From Singulisphaera sp. GP187 (GTDB lineage Bacteria; Planctomycetota; Phycisphaerae; Phycisphaerales; SM1A02), in contig CAMBOV010000005.1 of assembly GCA_945869475.1 (NCBI GenBank), positions 62,001 to 126,000 on the forward strand: a DNA stretch of 64,000 bases, given 5' to 3'. The translations under genes and the position numbers were made by a program. The notes under the pieces are model-generated. The model searched no databases. It saw nothing but the letters and a program-made list of their open reading frames with translations, and was not told the DNA's origin. This document shows, in pieces, positions 29,003-37,583 of the stretch; position 1 is the first letter of the stretch, and every line of letters begins with the position of its first letter.

Positions 29003-29848
29003 TCACGGTGTCGGCGCAGGCGCAGGCGCAGCATCTGGCGCAGGCGCAGGCACTGGTGCTGGCGGCTGAATCATCGGCGCTGTGCTGGTCTTCGAGAGAT
29101 CTCCAAGCAGCAACTTGAGCGCGTCCGTGTCAGGAGGGAGTGCGGTCGGTGCGAGTCCCGTCGCGGGATCAATCATTGGAGGGAGCGCTGCGACGGGCGC
29201 AGCCGGAATGGGATAGGGCGATGCGATGACTCCAAGAGTTTCGAGGCGCGCAGTCGCATTCTTGACAAGCCACGGATAGTCGTTGCCTGCGACCGCTTGC
29301 ACCGCTTCAAGATTCGTCTTGGCGGCCGCGACATCGCCGCGCGACTCTGCAACGGCGGCGCGTCCAAAGAGTGCGCCGATTTCGAAACCGCGCGATCCAT
29401 TGCTCTTGTCGTCCTTGGCAGCGGTGATCACATCAACGTAGAGCGCATCGGCTTCGGTGAGCCACTCAGTCTTCAGTTCGGGAGTCATTGATGCATCGGT
29501 CGCGGTCGCCTCTCGGTCGAATCGTTGTCCCGAGAGCACGCTCTGCAAATAGCGATCGCCTGCATTGAGCAGGGCGTAGGTCGCGATCGAGTCGACATCG
29601 GGGTGCTTGGCAGCGACATCCTTCAACGCAGATGGAATGTCCGCAGCTTCGAGCTCAGCCCAGGCGATGTCACGGGCTTGCGCCGCGCGACCCTTCCACC
29701 AATTCCATCCCATCACGACGCATGCGACAACCAGAACGGCGAGAAGCCAGTTCGGTCCGCTCGTCTTGAGCCAGAACAGAAAGTCATCGTTGATTCGACC
29801 CTCGGTGAGGTCGGATTGTTGCACGTTACCGAGTCGTTTGCGATCCAT
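29003..29848 (-). CDS. Membrane-anchored YfgM-like TPR protein
   Basis: This is a 281-residue protein with a cytoplasmic N-terminus, one membrane helix at about residues 33-52 (NWLLAVLVVACVVMGWNWW), and an extracytoplasmic helical-repeat region to about residue 210. The layout matches YfgM-like proteins, which associate with the SecYEG translocon. The last 70 residues are Pro/Ala-rich and end in a low-complexity Pro-Ala run encoded by short GC-rich repeats (29009-29070). An extended -10, TGCTACACT, lies ten bases before the ATG. The function call rests on topology and helical repeats, so it is moderate. It is probably in an operon with the pseudouridine synthase. Confidence 0.6.
   Translation of the reverse strand: MDRKRLGNVQQSDLTEGRINDDFLFWLKTSGPNWLLAVLVVACVVMGWNWWKGRAAQARDIAWAELEAADIPSALKDVAAKHPDVDSIATYALLNAGDRYLQSVLSGQRFDREATATDASMTPELKTEWLTEADALYVDVITAAKDDKSNGSRGFEIGALFGRAAVAESRGDVAAAKTNLEAVQAVAGNDYPWLVKNATARLETLGVIASPYPIPAAPVAALPPMIDPATGLAPTALPPDTDALKLLLGDLSKTSTAPMIQPPAPVPAPAPDAAPAPAPTP
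29009..29070 (-). repeat. Low-complexity Pro-Ala-coding repeat at the end of the YfgM-like gene
   Basis: Short GGCGCA-type units alternate with slightly changed copies and encode PAPAP-type sequence at the C-terminus. The repeat is in frame and ends at the stop codon. Confidence 0.75.
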
Positions 29849-29882
29849 AAGGGGGCGAAGTGTAGCATCGCACCGCGATCCA

Positions 29883-30758
29883 ATGCGATGTCAAATCCTT
29901 GTGACTGATCTGGATGGCACACTGCTCAATCGACGGGGCGAAGTATCGCCGAGGAATCTCCAAGCGATCGACCGGGCGCGTCAGGCTGGAATTGAGGTTG
30001 TCTTCGCAACTGGGCGCTCATGGATCGAGTGCCGCTCGGTCGCGAAGTCGGCGCTTGGCTCGGGGATGACCATCACCGCTGGAGGGGCGGCGCTGCATGA
30101 GGTCGCGACTGGAACGTGTCAGGATCGCATCGTGATCCCACATGATTTGGTGGCGCATTGCACGCAGAGCCTCGTGCACCAGGGACACCTCGCGCATCTG
30201 CTCAAAGATGCAACGCGCGCTGGGTACGACTACCTGCTCGTGGGCGATGCGCAACTCGACGAGGCGAGCCGGTGGTGGTTCAGCGTGCATCCATTGCAGA
30301 CTCGTGCGGTCGCCGCACTTGCACACGATGCTGCGCTGCGCAGTGAGCAACTCGATGATGTGCTGCGGGTCGGAACGGTCGCGGTCGCGAGTGAACTCGC
30401 GCGGGTCGCTGCAACGATTCGCGCCGACGTGCCAGAGCGTCTGACGGTGAAGCACTGGCCCGCATTGGTCGCACTCGGACAGGCTGGCGTCGACACGCAC
30501 CTGCTCGAGATTTTCGACGCCGATGTCGACAAGTGGAAGATGATCGAGCGACTCTGTGCCTCGCGCGACGTCGATCCGCGCGAGGTCGTCACGATCGGAG
30601 ATGGACTCAACGACATCGGCATGTTGCAGGGATGTGAACGGTCGTATGCCGTCGCAAATGCGCAGGATGATGTGGCGCACTTCGCCAAGCGGCGGGCTCC
30701 TGACCATGACAACGATGCCTTCGCATTCGTCGTCGAGGACATTCTCAATGGACAGTAG
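29883..30758 (+). CDS. Cof-type HAD-IIB phosphatase
   Basis: This is a 291-residue haloacid-dehalogenase-family hydrolase, probably acting on a sugar phosphate. Motif I is LVTDLDGTLL with the nucleophile and acid/base Asp, motif II is FATGR, and the motif III/IV region is VVTIGDGLNDIGML. A C2B cap domain occupies about residues 80-190. The start is the first ATG after the divergent YfgM-like gene (34 bp away). Its last 11 bases overlap the start of the large IOR-like gene, indicating translational coupling. The physiological substrate is not apparent. Confidence 0.88.
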   Translation: MRCQILVTDLDGTLLNRRGEVSPRNLQAIDRARQAGIEVVFATGRSWIECRSVAKSALGSGMTITAGGAALHEVATGTCQDRIVIPHDLVAHCTQSLVHQGHLAHLLKDATRAGYDYLLVGDAQLDEASRWWFSVHPLQTRAVAALAHDAALRSEQLDDVLRVGTVAVASELARVAATIRADVPERLTVKHWPALVALGQAGVDTHLLEIFDADVDKWKMIERLCASRDVDPREVVTIGDGLNDIGMLQGCERSYAVANAQDDVAHFAKRRAPDHDNDAFAFVVEDILNGQ

Positions 30759-33700
30759 TGCGACGGCACAGGCGAACTGGACGATCCCGCTTGGGCGAGC
30801 CGATGGTCACGCGCTCTGCACAGCGTCCGAAGCGCTGCTCAAGGGTTTTCTTGAGAGTGAATTCGATGTGCATCTCATCGTGGGTGTTCGACGCGCGCCA
30901 TTTGAAGGAGTCTTCGAGGCAGCCGAAAGTGAAGCGCCACAACTCATCCTCTCGCGAAATGGACTGCGCGTGGTCGCGGCGTTCGACGCGGTTCGAGCGA
31001 TCGAACTTGCGGCGCAGGAAGCATCGCGCGGTCGCCGCGCGGTGGTGCTTCTGGCTAATGATGAACTGGATCAGGTCGTGATTGCACTCGCCGACCTCGC
31101 GCAGTCGCCCCTGGGTGACGGTGCGGGAATCTGCATCGTGCTCGAGGACAATCCCTTCGCTGTCCAGACGACCTGTCCCCGTCGCGTCTGTCGGCGCAGT
31201 GGAATCACCGCCATCGAACCGTGTGATTTACTTGGACTGCGCGATGGTTGCGACGCGGCCTTTCGCCTCTCGCGAGCGACGAGACGGCCCGCGGCATTGA
31301 TTGCGCACATCTCACTGCTGCGATCTGGCGCGACGCTAGCGATGGCTCCGAATCGTCAAGTCGCGCGGGTTGACCACGATGCGTGGCTGAGGCGCAGGCA
31401 CACGACACGCGTCGGCGACTCAGCCGATCCACTGCAGATTGTGCGTCGCCTTGAGCTCAATCGACTCGAGCATCTGCCGAGTCCTGGCGAGCGCGAGCAG
31501 TATGGATTCATCGCGCTCGGCGCGTGCGCAGTGGCCGTCCGACACATGCTTGATGAGCTCAGCATGACGGGTCGTGTTCCGTTGTTGCGCCTCACGGTAA
31601 CTGAACCACTCGACGACGCGGCAGTCGCGCGACTTCTTGAGCGGTGCCATCACGTGATCGTTGTCGAGGCGCGTCCAGGATCCGTGGCGCCGCGAATCGT
31701 TGCAATCGCTGAGTCTCTTCGGGTGAGCGAGGGCGTGCCCGCGCACGTGTGGTGGGATTCAATGCCGCCCGGCGCTGGCGATGTCGAACCGCTAGGCATC
31801 AACGACGGACTGCGCACGAGCCTTCTCACGCGGCGGGTGATTCGGCTGCTGCATGAAGTGCGTCCTGGATTGCAACTCACCGAGCGCCTCGCGCGCATTC
31901 CTCCAGGAGTGGCGACCATCGAACTTCCGCGACGAGGACTCGGCATCGGCCTCGCCGCCGGCTTTGACCTCATCGCAGCCGAGATTCGTTTAGCCGCTGA
32001 GATCATTGCGGAGCGCGCATTTGCAGATGGGATGACGCGTGCGATCGTTGGAGAGCGCGCGCGAGCGAGCACGGCCGACATCGTCTGCACGGTCGAGATG
32101 TGGGACGCCCGTCGATTTGCACGCGAAGGAACTGCACTCGTGCGGCAGGCCGCCTCAGAGCGCACTCCTCGCGTGGTTGTGGTGTGCAGTTTTTCTTCGG
32201 AATCGTCCATCGATGTCGAGCGGTTTGCACGCGCGTCGGTCGGGGTTCACGGAGAGTCGAAGTTGGCGTTTGCGCGGATCGATGTGAACGACCGCGAGGC
32301 AATGCGCGAGGCCTTTCTCACGGGCGCTGGTTCAACCGCACTCACGATCATTATTGCGCAGGATGGTCCGCCGCCACGGTTCGATGTTGCGGCACTCGAA
32401 CGTACCGCGCGGGAGATCGACCTCGACGGCTTCCTGCGATTTCAGCGGTTCATTCTTCCCGCTGACAACGCATGCGAGCTGCGCGATCCCGGTCTCGCGA
32501 CCCAGATCGCCCGTGGACTTCTGCGTGGATCGGACCCACTTCGACCTGAGCCGCTCATCGAGCGTTCGATCGTGCCAGGTGCACGTGGTCTCTTCGTTCG
32601 TCTCGAGTCACTGCTCGAGCAGGTCGAGATCATTCGAACGCGACCTCCTGCCGGCATCGACGCGCTTCGCACCTCAGTGCGCGTGACACCTCCGCGACCG
32701 GCACATGCAGACCAGGGAATCTGGCGGGTGCACATTGCGGGATTTCGCGGAGATGCTCCGGGCGCCGCAGGACAGTTGCTCGCCGAGGCCGGGCGCTCAA
32801 TGGGATTTCAAGTTGAGTGGACACACCTCGGAGTGCCGGTGGGTCCGGGTCGACGGGCCTGGTCGCAACTGCTCTTCACGCGCATGGATGAGTCGATCAC
32901 CTCCGAGAGTGCGAGTTGCACAATCCAGATTCCCTACGGAGAGGCGGATCTCGTGATTGGCATCGACCCCGTTGAAACGATTCGCGCGATCGCGACCGAT
33001 GCGCAGTTGCGCGTCGCAGATCCTGCACGCACTGCGCTCGTTGCGAACACTTCACCGCTCGAGGATCAAATCGACGAACCCACTGTTCAGTGCGCGAGTC
33101 GCCTCGCCGCGATCGCGCAGGCGACGACGCTCGCCTCTCGATGTGTGCTCATCGACATTGTTTCAGAGTCGCGGTCGATCTTTCTCAGCGATCGACAGAG
33201 TGATCTCATCGCTGTTGGGATCGCATTTCAAAGAGGATTCATCCCACTCTCGATCGACGCGCTCGAAGATTCGGCACGGCGGATGGAGGTGCGCGGATAT
33301 GCCCGCAGTTTCGAGGCGATTCAACTCGGCCGACTACTCGCGGTGCGCACGGGCGCCGGCGCGATTGAGACAGCGGGGGTCACGGCCGCAGAGCCGACCA
33401 CCGACGAGACACTGCGCCTCGCGCGACGGGTCAGCGCCGATCGCCAACTCGGTGGACGGCGCGAGCGAAGCCGAGGTCAGCGACTGCGAAAGGCCGTCGT
33501 CGCGACACTTGGGCAGTTGAGTCCGCTTGCGAGCACGCGCCACGGACGCGAGGCGATGCGCGATCTCGCAACGGCGATGCGACGATGCGAAATGTGGGGG
33601 GGATTCGACTACGCGACTCAATACGCGCAATGCATCACGGCGCTTCGCGCCGACTCGCGCACCGACGAGGGATGCGAACTCGCGCGACTCCTCACCCTAC

Positions 33701-34149
33701 CACTCGCCGAGTGTTTTCTGATTCGCGACATCTGGTATGTCGGCGCGCTCACGACGAGCCTCGACCAAAGTCACCGCATCCGCGACACGCTTGGCGTGCG
33801 TCTCGCGCGTGGCGATGAGATTCGCAGGCGCTATCTGCATCGACTCGAGGTGCGCCTTGCATCGCGCAAGTGGGTGGTCGAGTTCCGCTCGAGTGATTGG
33901 CCCGACCGCATCTTGCGGGCGACGATGCAGTTTGTTCCGCGGGGAATGCGAGGCACGATTCAGTCACGTGGTGCTCGCGAGCGGATGATCGCGTTGCTTC
34001 ACGACGCAGCGCGTGATCACGCAGGGGCTCACGCGTGGCTCGAGTTCGCTCGCCGGATGCACGACGCAGCCGTCGATGGAAGCATTCGGTCGATGACAGG
34101 CGATGAGATCGAAGAGATCGCAGTGCGCGTTGGCGCGATCCACCAGTAG
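30748..34149 (+). CDS. Degenerate fused indolepyruvate:ferredoxin oxidoreductase-like protein
   Basis: This 1,133-residue product follows the domain order of fused bacterial indolepyruvate ferredoxin oxidoreductases. An alpha-like pyrimidine-binding region (1 to about 215) includes GICIVLEDNPFAVQ. A domain-II-like segment has GFIALGACAVAVRHML and HVIVVEARPGSVAPRI. A TPP-domain-like segment contains ARIDVNDREAMREAF and ends in ALTIIIAQDGPPP. A gamma-like region starts near residue 651 (IAGFRGDAPGAAGQLLAEAG), and a C-terminal helical domain follows. No [4Fe-4S] CxxC cluster motif or CSGCPHN-type motif is present, and the usual TPP GDG motif and activating Glu are not recognisable. It may be a non-catalytic or repurposed relative. 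It overlaps the HAD gene by 11 bp. Confidence 0.7.
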   Translation: MDSSATAQANWTIPLGRADGHALCTASEALLKGFLESEFDVHLIVGVRRAPFEGVFEAAESEAPQLILSRNGLRVVAAFDAVRAIELAAQEASRGRRAVVLLANDELDQVVIALADLAQSPLGDGAGICIVLEDNPFAVQTTCPRRVCRRSGITAIEPCDLLGLRDGCDAAFRLSRATRRPAALIAHISLLRSGATLAMAPNRQVARVDHDAWLRRRHTTRVGDSADPLQIVRRLELNRLEHLPSPGEREQYGFIALGACAVAVRHMLDELSMTGRVPLLRLTVTEPLDDAAVARLLERCHHVIVVEARPGSVAPRIVAIAESLRVSEGVPAHVWWDSMPPGAGDVEPLGINDGLRTSLLTRRVIRLLHEVRPGLQLTERLARIPPGVATIELPRRGLGIGLAAGFDLIAAEIRLAAEIIAERAFADGMTRAIVGERARASTADIVCTVEMWDARRFAREGTALVRQAASERTPRVVVVCSFSSESSIDVERFARASVGVHGESKLAFARIDVNDREAMREAFLTGAGSTALTIIIAQDGPPPRFDVAALERTAREIDLDGFLRFQRFILPADNACELRDPGLATQIARGLLRGSDPLRPEPLIERSIVPGARGLFVRLESLLEQVEIIRTRPPAGIDALRTSVRVTPPRPAHADQGIWRVHIAGFRGDAPGAAGQLLAEAGRSMGFQVEWTHLGVPVGPGRRAWSQLLFTRMDESITSESASCTIQIPYGEADLVIGIDPVETIRAIATDAQLRVADPARTALVANTSPLEDQIDEPTVQCASRLAAIAQATTLASRCVLIDIVSESRSIFLSDRQSDLIAVGIAFQRGFIPLSIDALEDSARRMEVRGYARSFEAIQLGRLLAVRTGAGAIETAGVTAAEPTTDETLRLARRVSADRQLGGRRERSRGQRLRKAVVATLGQLSPLASTRHGREAMRDLATAMRRCEMWGGFDYATQYAQCITALRADSRTDEGCELARLLTLPLAECFLIRDIWYVGALTTSLDQSHRIRDTLGVRLARGDEIRRRYLHRLEVRLASRKWVVEFRSSDWPDRILRATMQFVPRGMRGTIQSRGARERMIALLHDAARDHAGAHAWLEFARRMHDAAVDGSIRSMTGDEIEEIAVRVGAIHQ

Positions 34150-34158
34150 TGCCCGTGT

Positions 34159-34197
34159 AGGTGAAAAACCTTCCCGTTTTGGGCAGTTTTTTCACCT
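34159..34197. terminator. Inverted repeat between convergent genes, possible bidirectional terminator
   Basis: AGGTGAAAAAC (34159-34169) pairs with GTTTTTTCACCT (34186-34197) with one bulged base. An inner CCC/GGG pair brackets GTTTT, and an A-run on one side and a T-run on the other would serve both strands. The right arm covers the rlmN stop codon at 34192. It separates the IOR-like gene from rlmN. Confidence 0.5.
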
Positions 34198-35454
34198 CGC
34201 CGATGGTTTCGGCGCAGACTCAGCGTCCTGCGAGCCCTGCGCCTGTTCGTGGCGCAGTTGTCCGCACGCCGCAGCGATGTCTCGCCCACGACTTGCACGA
34301 ATGTGCACGTTCACTTCACGTCCACGCAGAATGTTTTGAAATCGCAAGACATCCTCGGTCGCGGGACGTTGGTAGGGCATCCCCTTCACTTCGTTGTATC
34401 GAATGAGATTGACGTTTGCGTGAATGCGCAACGCGTGGGTCGCGAGTTCTTCGGCGTGTTCAGGACGATCGTTCACACCGCCCAGCAGGATGTACTCGAG
34501 GGTGATCTCGCGACCGGCGCGTCGAAACCACTCATCGCACGCGTCGAGTAACTCGTCGATGGTGCTGAACTCTGCCCATGGAATGATTTCGCGCCGCAGG
34601 GCATCATTGGGAGCGTGCAAGCTGAGCGCGAGAGTGACAGGAATCTCGAAGTCGCAGAACTTGCGAATCGCTGCAGGCAATCCAACGGTTGAGAGTGTGA
34701 TGCGCCGCGCGCTCACACCGAATCCCCACGGAGCATTGATCGTTCGAATCGCCGTGGTCACCGCGTCGTAGTTGGCGAGCGGTTCGCCCATCCCCATGAA
34801 AACGACGTGCGAGATCCGCTCAACTTTGGGAAGGCAGGTGAGGTGATAGACCTGCTCGATGATCTGTGCGGCGGTGAGATTGCCTTCGAACCCGCCGATT
34901 CCCGACGCACAAAATGTGCAGCGCACCGGACAGCCGAGCTGGCTCGAGATGCAGGCGGTGCGCCGATCGTCCGTGGGAATCATGACGCACTCAGTCTCCT
35001 GTCCGCGTGCGACGGCCGTGTGGCCGCTGCTGCTCGGCGCGAGCCCAAGCGCGATCTTTCGCGATGGTCGCCCCGCGTCACCACCCGCGTCACCCGTTGC
35101 ATCCCCACCCGCGTCGCCAGTTGCACCGCCCGTTGCACCGCCAACTGACTGCGCCGTCGCATCGCACGCGGCGTCGGCCTGCGCCGGTGCATCGGGCTGC
35201 TGTGCCCACGAGAGCAACATCTTGTTGGTGCCATCCGATGCCGCTTGGTGAGCGACCGTGCGCGCAGTCGTGAAGAGCATCTGCTCACTCAACTGCGCCC
35301 GAACGCCGCGTGAGAGGTTCGTCATCTGCGCCGGATCGGCAACCTTCTTGCGGTAGACCCAGTCGAAAAGTTGGTCGGTGGTGTGGCGCGGCATGCTGCG
35401 CGCGGCGATCCATGCGGACAGTGTCTCGTGATTGAGTGAGAAAAAGGAGTCCAT
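34192..35454 (-). CDS. rlmN: 23S rRNA (adenine-2503-C2)-methyltransferase
   Basis: RlmN is a radical-SAM enzyme that methylates A2503 of 23S rRNA and A37 of some tRNAs. The cluster ligands are in GCPVRCTFCASG. The two mechanistic cysteines are in RRTACISSQ and in IAAACGQLR near the C-terminus. The product is 420 residues, about 40-60 longer than usual, because residues 84-150 are a Gly-Asp-Ala-Thr-rich insertion between the N-terminal domain and the radical-SAM core, encoded by imperfect tandem repeats (35075-35152). It starts 28 bp after ispH on the same strand and is probably co-transcribed with it. Confidence 0.93.
   Translation of the reverse strand: MDSFFSLNHETLSAWIAARSMPRHTTDQLFDWVYRKKVADPAQMTNLSRGVRAQLSEQMLFTTARTVAHQAASDGTNKMLLSWAQQPDAPAQADAACDATAQSVGGATGGATGDAGGDATGDAGGDAGRPSRKIALGLAPSSSGHTAVARGQETECVMIPTDDRRTACISSQLGCPVRCTFCASGIGGFEGNLTAAQIIEQVYHLTCLPKVERISHVVFMGMGEPLANYDAVTTAIRTINAPWGFGVSARRITLSTVGLPAAIRKFCDFEIPVTLALSLHAPNDALRREIIPWAEFSTIDELLDACDEWFRRAGREITLEYILLGGVNDRPEHAEELATHALRIHANVNLIRYNEVKGMPYQRPATEDVLRFQNILRGREVNVHIRASRGRDIAAACGQLRHEQAQGSQDAESAPKPSAR
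35075..35152 (-). repeat. In-frame Gly-Asp-Ala-Thr-coding tandem repeats in rlmN
   Basis: Imperfect 12- and 15-bp units encode variants of GGATGDAGGDAT. They form the centre of an insertion absent from typical RlmN. Unit lengths are multiples of three. Confidence 0.8.
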
Positions 35455-35482
35455 GGTGAGTTCGAATCGAGAGAGGATGCGG

Positions 35483-36553
35483 TCAGTTCTTTGGGGTCAC
35501 GCCCGCAACGGTCAGGTCGACGATTCGAAATGGGATCTCATGTTTGGCGAACCATTCGCGCAATTGTTCACCTTCATCGCCGCGCACGATGCGACGATCC
35601 GATGGATCGATGTTGCGGCTGCGCATCATCGTCTTCAGAGTGCCAGGCAGGCCGAACTCGACCTCTTCGTGGCAGACGTCGTGTTGTTCGACCTCGGCGC
35701 CGAAGTCTCGAACGAGTTGCTCGATGAGATCGTGAACCAGATCTTCGGGAGCGCTCGCGCCCGCGGTGACGAGCAACGTCTCAACGCCGACAAACCACGC
35801 GGGATCCATCTCGCTGCAATCATCGATCAGCCGCGCTGGAGTTCCGCAGTTTATCGAGATCTCAGTGAGGCGAACCGAATTGGATGAGTTGGCGCTTCCG
35901 ACGACGAGCACAAGATCGCACTGCGGGGCGATCGCGCGAACGGCGAGTTGGCGATTGGTGGTCGCGTAACAGATGTCGCTGACGGGTGGCTCTTTGATCG
36001 CTGGGAATGCCGCCTTGAGCGCCTTGATCACGATCGTCGCATCGTCGAGTGAGAGAGTCGTCTGCGTGAGATACACCAGTTTCTCAGCGTCGTGAATCAC
36101 CAGGTTGGGGATGTCGGCGGGGCTTTCGACAACTTGCATCGCAGCGGGAGCCTCGCCGAGTGTTCCAACAACTTCTTGGTGGTGTCGATGTCCCACGAGC
36201 AGAATCTGAAAACCCTTGCGCGCGTATCGAATCGCCTCAGCGTGCACCTTGGTCACGAGCGGGCAGGTTGCGTCGATCGCAGCGAGGTTCTTTGCCTTCG
36301 CTTCGAGGCGGATCGCGGGGCTCACTCCATGGGCGCTGAACACGACGATCGCTCCATTGGGCACTTCGTCGATTGACTCAACAAAGACAACGCCCCGTTG
36401 CTGAAAGCGTTGCACCACATGTCGGTTGTGCACAATCTCGTGAAAGACGTAGATCTTTTCGTTGGGGCAGATCTCGAGCAGCTGATCGACGACGTCGATC
36501 GCCATATAGACGCCGGCACAAAAACCTCTGGGATTCGCGAGCAAGATCTTCAT
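35483..36553 (-). CDS. ispH: 4-hydroxy-3-methylbut-2-enyl diphosphate reductase
   Basis: IspH performs the last step of the MEP pathway, making IPP and DMAPP at a [4Fe-4S] centre. The 356-residue product begins MKILLANPRGFCAGV with the first cluster cysteine. The others are in DATCPLVTK and DICYATTNRQ. The catalytic Glu lies in EVVGTLGEAP, and VGSANSSNSVRL binds the diphosphate. I chose the ATG at 36553, which starts at the family N-terminus; a TATGAT hexamer lies 12 bases upstream. A 40-residue extension beyond the usual end contains HDVCHEEVEFGLPGTL. Divergence from hpnC fits a shared isoprenoid role. Confidence 0.95.
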   Translation of the reverse strand: MKILLANPRGFCAGVYMAIDVVDQLLEICPNEKIYVFHEIVHNRHVVQRFQQRGVVFVESIDEVPNGAIVVFSAHGVSPAIRLEAKAKNLAAIDATCPLVTKVHAEAIRYARKGFQILLVGHRHHQEVVGTLGEAPAAMQVVESPADIPNLVIHDAEKLVYLTQTTLSLDDATIVIKALKAAFPAIKEPPVSDICYATTNRQLAVRAIAPQCDLVLVVGSANSSNSVRLTEISINCGTPARLIDDCSEMDPAWFVGVETLLVTAGASAPEDLVHDLIEQLVRDFGAEVEQHDVCHEEVEFGLPGTLKTMMRSRNIDPSDRRIVRGDEGEQLREWFAKHEIPFRIVDLTVAGVTPKN

Positions 36554-36596
36554 GGGTGATTCGCGATCATAGCCATCGACGGTGCGTTCGTCGGTG

Positions 36597-36602
36597 TACG
36601 CT
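36597..36602 (+). promoter_or_regulatory. Candidate -10 (TACGCT) of the hpnCDE operon
   Basis: TACGCT ends nine bases before the hpnC ATG at 36612. The same hexamer at the same distance precedes the isomerase gene at 44501. No Shine-Dalgarno sequence is present. Confidence 0.35.
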
Positions 36603-36611
36603 TCTTGATCA

Positions 36612-37583
36612 ATGAGTGTGACGCGCAGTGAGCGATCGGTTGGGTTGGCTGAGTATGGACCCGCGAGTGCGCGCGTCGCCTCGGTCAGCGAAGCGCGCGC
36701 TTGGTGTCGCGCTCTCACCCGTCGTCATGGAGAGAATTTCTCGGTGCTCAGCGCACTTGTTCCAGCCGATCGCGTCGACGATTTCGCGGCGGTCTACGCC
36801 TTCTGCCGAGTCTCAGATGATCTGGGCGATGAGATGGGTTCGACTGCGCGCGCGACCGAACTCTTGGCCTGGTGGCGCAGTTCTCTCGAGCAGTGCATGC
36901 AGGGGGAGGCGAGCCATCCTGTCTTCGTCGCACTTCGCGAGTGCATCGTGCGGCACGAACTTCCCGCACAACCATTTCACGACCTCATCACTGCATTCGA
37001 AAGTGACCAGCTCAAGAATCGATACGCTTCGTGGCAGGAGGTGCTCGACTATTGCACACTCAGCGCCGATCCCGTTGGACGGCTGGTCTTGATGGTGCTC
37101 GGCGAGCGACGCGATGGCGAGGCATTCGCAGCGGGCGACGCACTCTGCACTGCATTGCAACTGACGAATCATTGGCAGGATGTTCGCCGCGACTACCTCG
37201 AGCGCAACCGCATCTATCTGCCGGCAGATTGCTGGACCGGCGAACGATTTGAAGAGCGCCTCGCCGCGACATGCACGCATGGATACGCCCCCGATCGCAC
37301 CTTTCTGGGCGAGTGGCGCGAGGCACTTCGCGCGCAAGTCGCCAAGACGTGGACGCTCTATGAGACGGGGTCAACGTTGCTCTCGATGATTCAACCTGCA
37401 CACCGTCCCGTGATCTGGCTCTTTCTTGCCGGCGGAACTGGAACGCTGCGCCAGATCGAGTCGTGGAATTACGAGACGTGCATCAACCGTCCGAAACTCT
37501 CAATGGTTGCGAAACTGCAGCTCGTGGGTCGTGCGCGGTGGTGGGGAAGGCGTGCGATCGAGTCGAACGAATCGGCGTCATGA
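36612..37583 (+). CDS. hpnC: Hydroxysqualene synthase
   Basis: HpnC converts presqualene diphosphate to hydroxysqualene in the bacterial three-step squalene route. The 323-residue product has the two Asp-rich metal-binding motifs of the squalene/phytoene synthase fold, CRVSDDLGDE and NHWQDVRRDYLERNRIYLP. It is first in a tight operon; its TGA overlaps the ATG of hpnD (ATGA at 37580). Assignment as HpnC rather than HpnD rests on gene order (C-D-E) and on the NHWQDV motif, where HpnD has NIVRDV. The operon diverges from ispH. Confidence 0.9.
   Translation: MSVTRSERSVGLAEYGPASARVASVSEARAWCRALTRRHGENFSVLSALVPADRVDDFAAVYAFCRVSDDLGDEMGSTARATELLAWWRSSLEQCMQGEASHPVFVALRECIVRHELPAQPFHDLITAFESDQLKNRYASWQEVLDYCTLSADPVGRLVLMVLGERRDGEAFAAGDALCTALQLTNHWQDVRRDYLERNRIYLPADCWTGERFEERLAATCTHGYAPDRTFLGEWREALRAQVAKTWTLYETGSTLLSMIQPAHRPVIWLFLAGGTGTLRQIESWNYETCINRPKLSMVAKLQLVGRARWWGRRAIESNESAS

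Noticed and set aside
30556-30747. A 64-codon upstream extension of the IOR-like protein
   Set aside because: It overlaps the conserved end of the HAD phosphatase in another frame and adds only basic, low-complexity sequence. The ATG at 30748 fits the start of the first domain.
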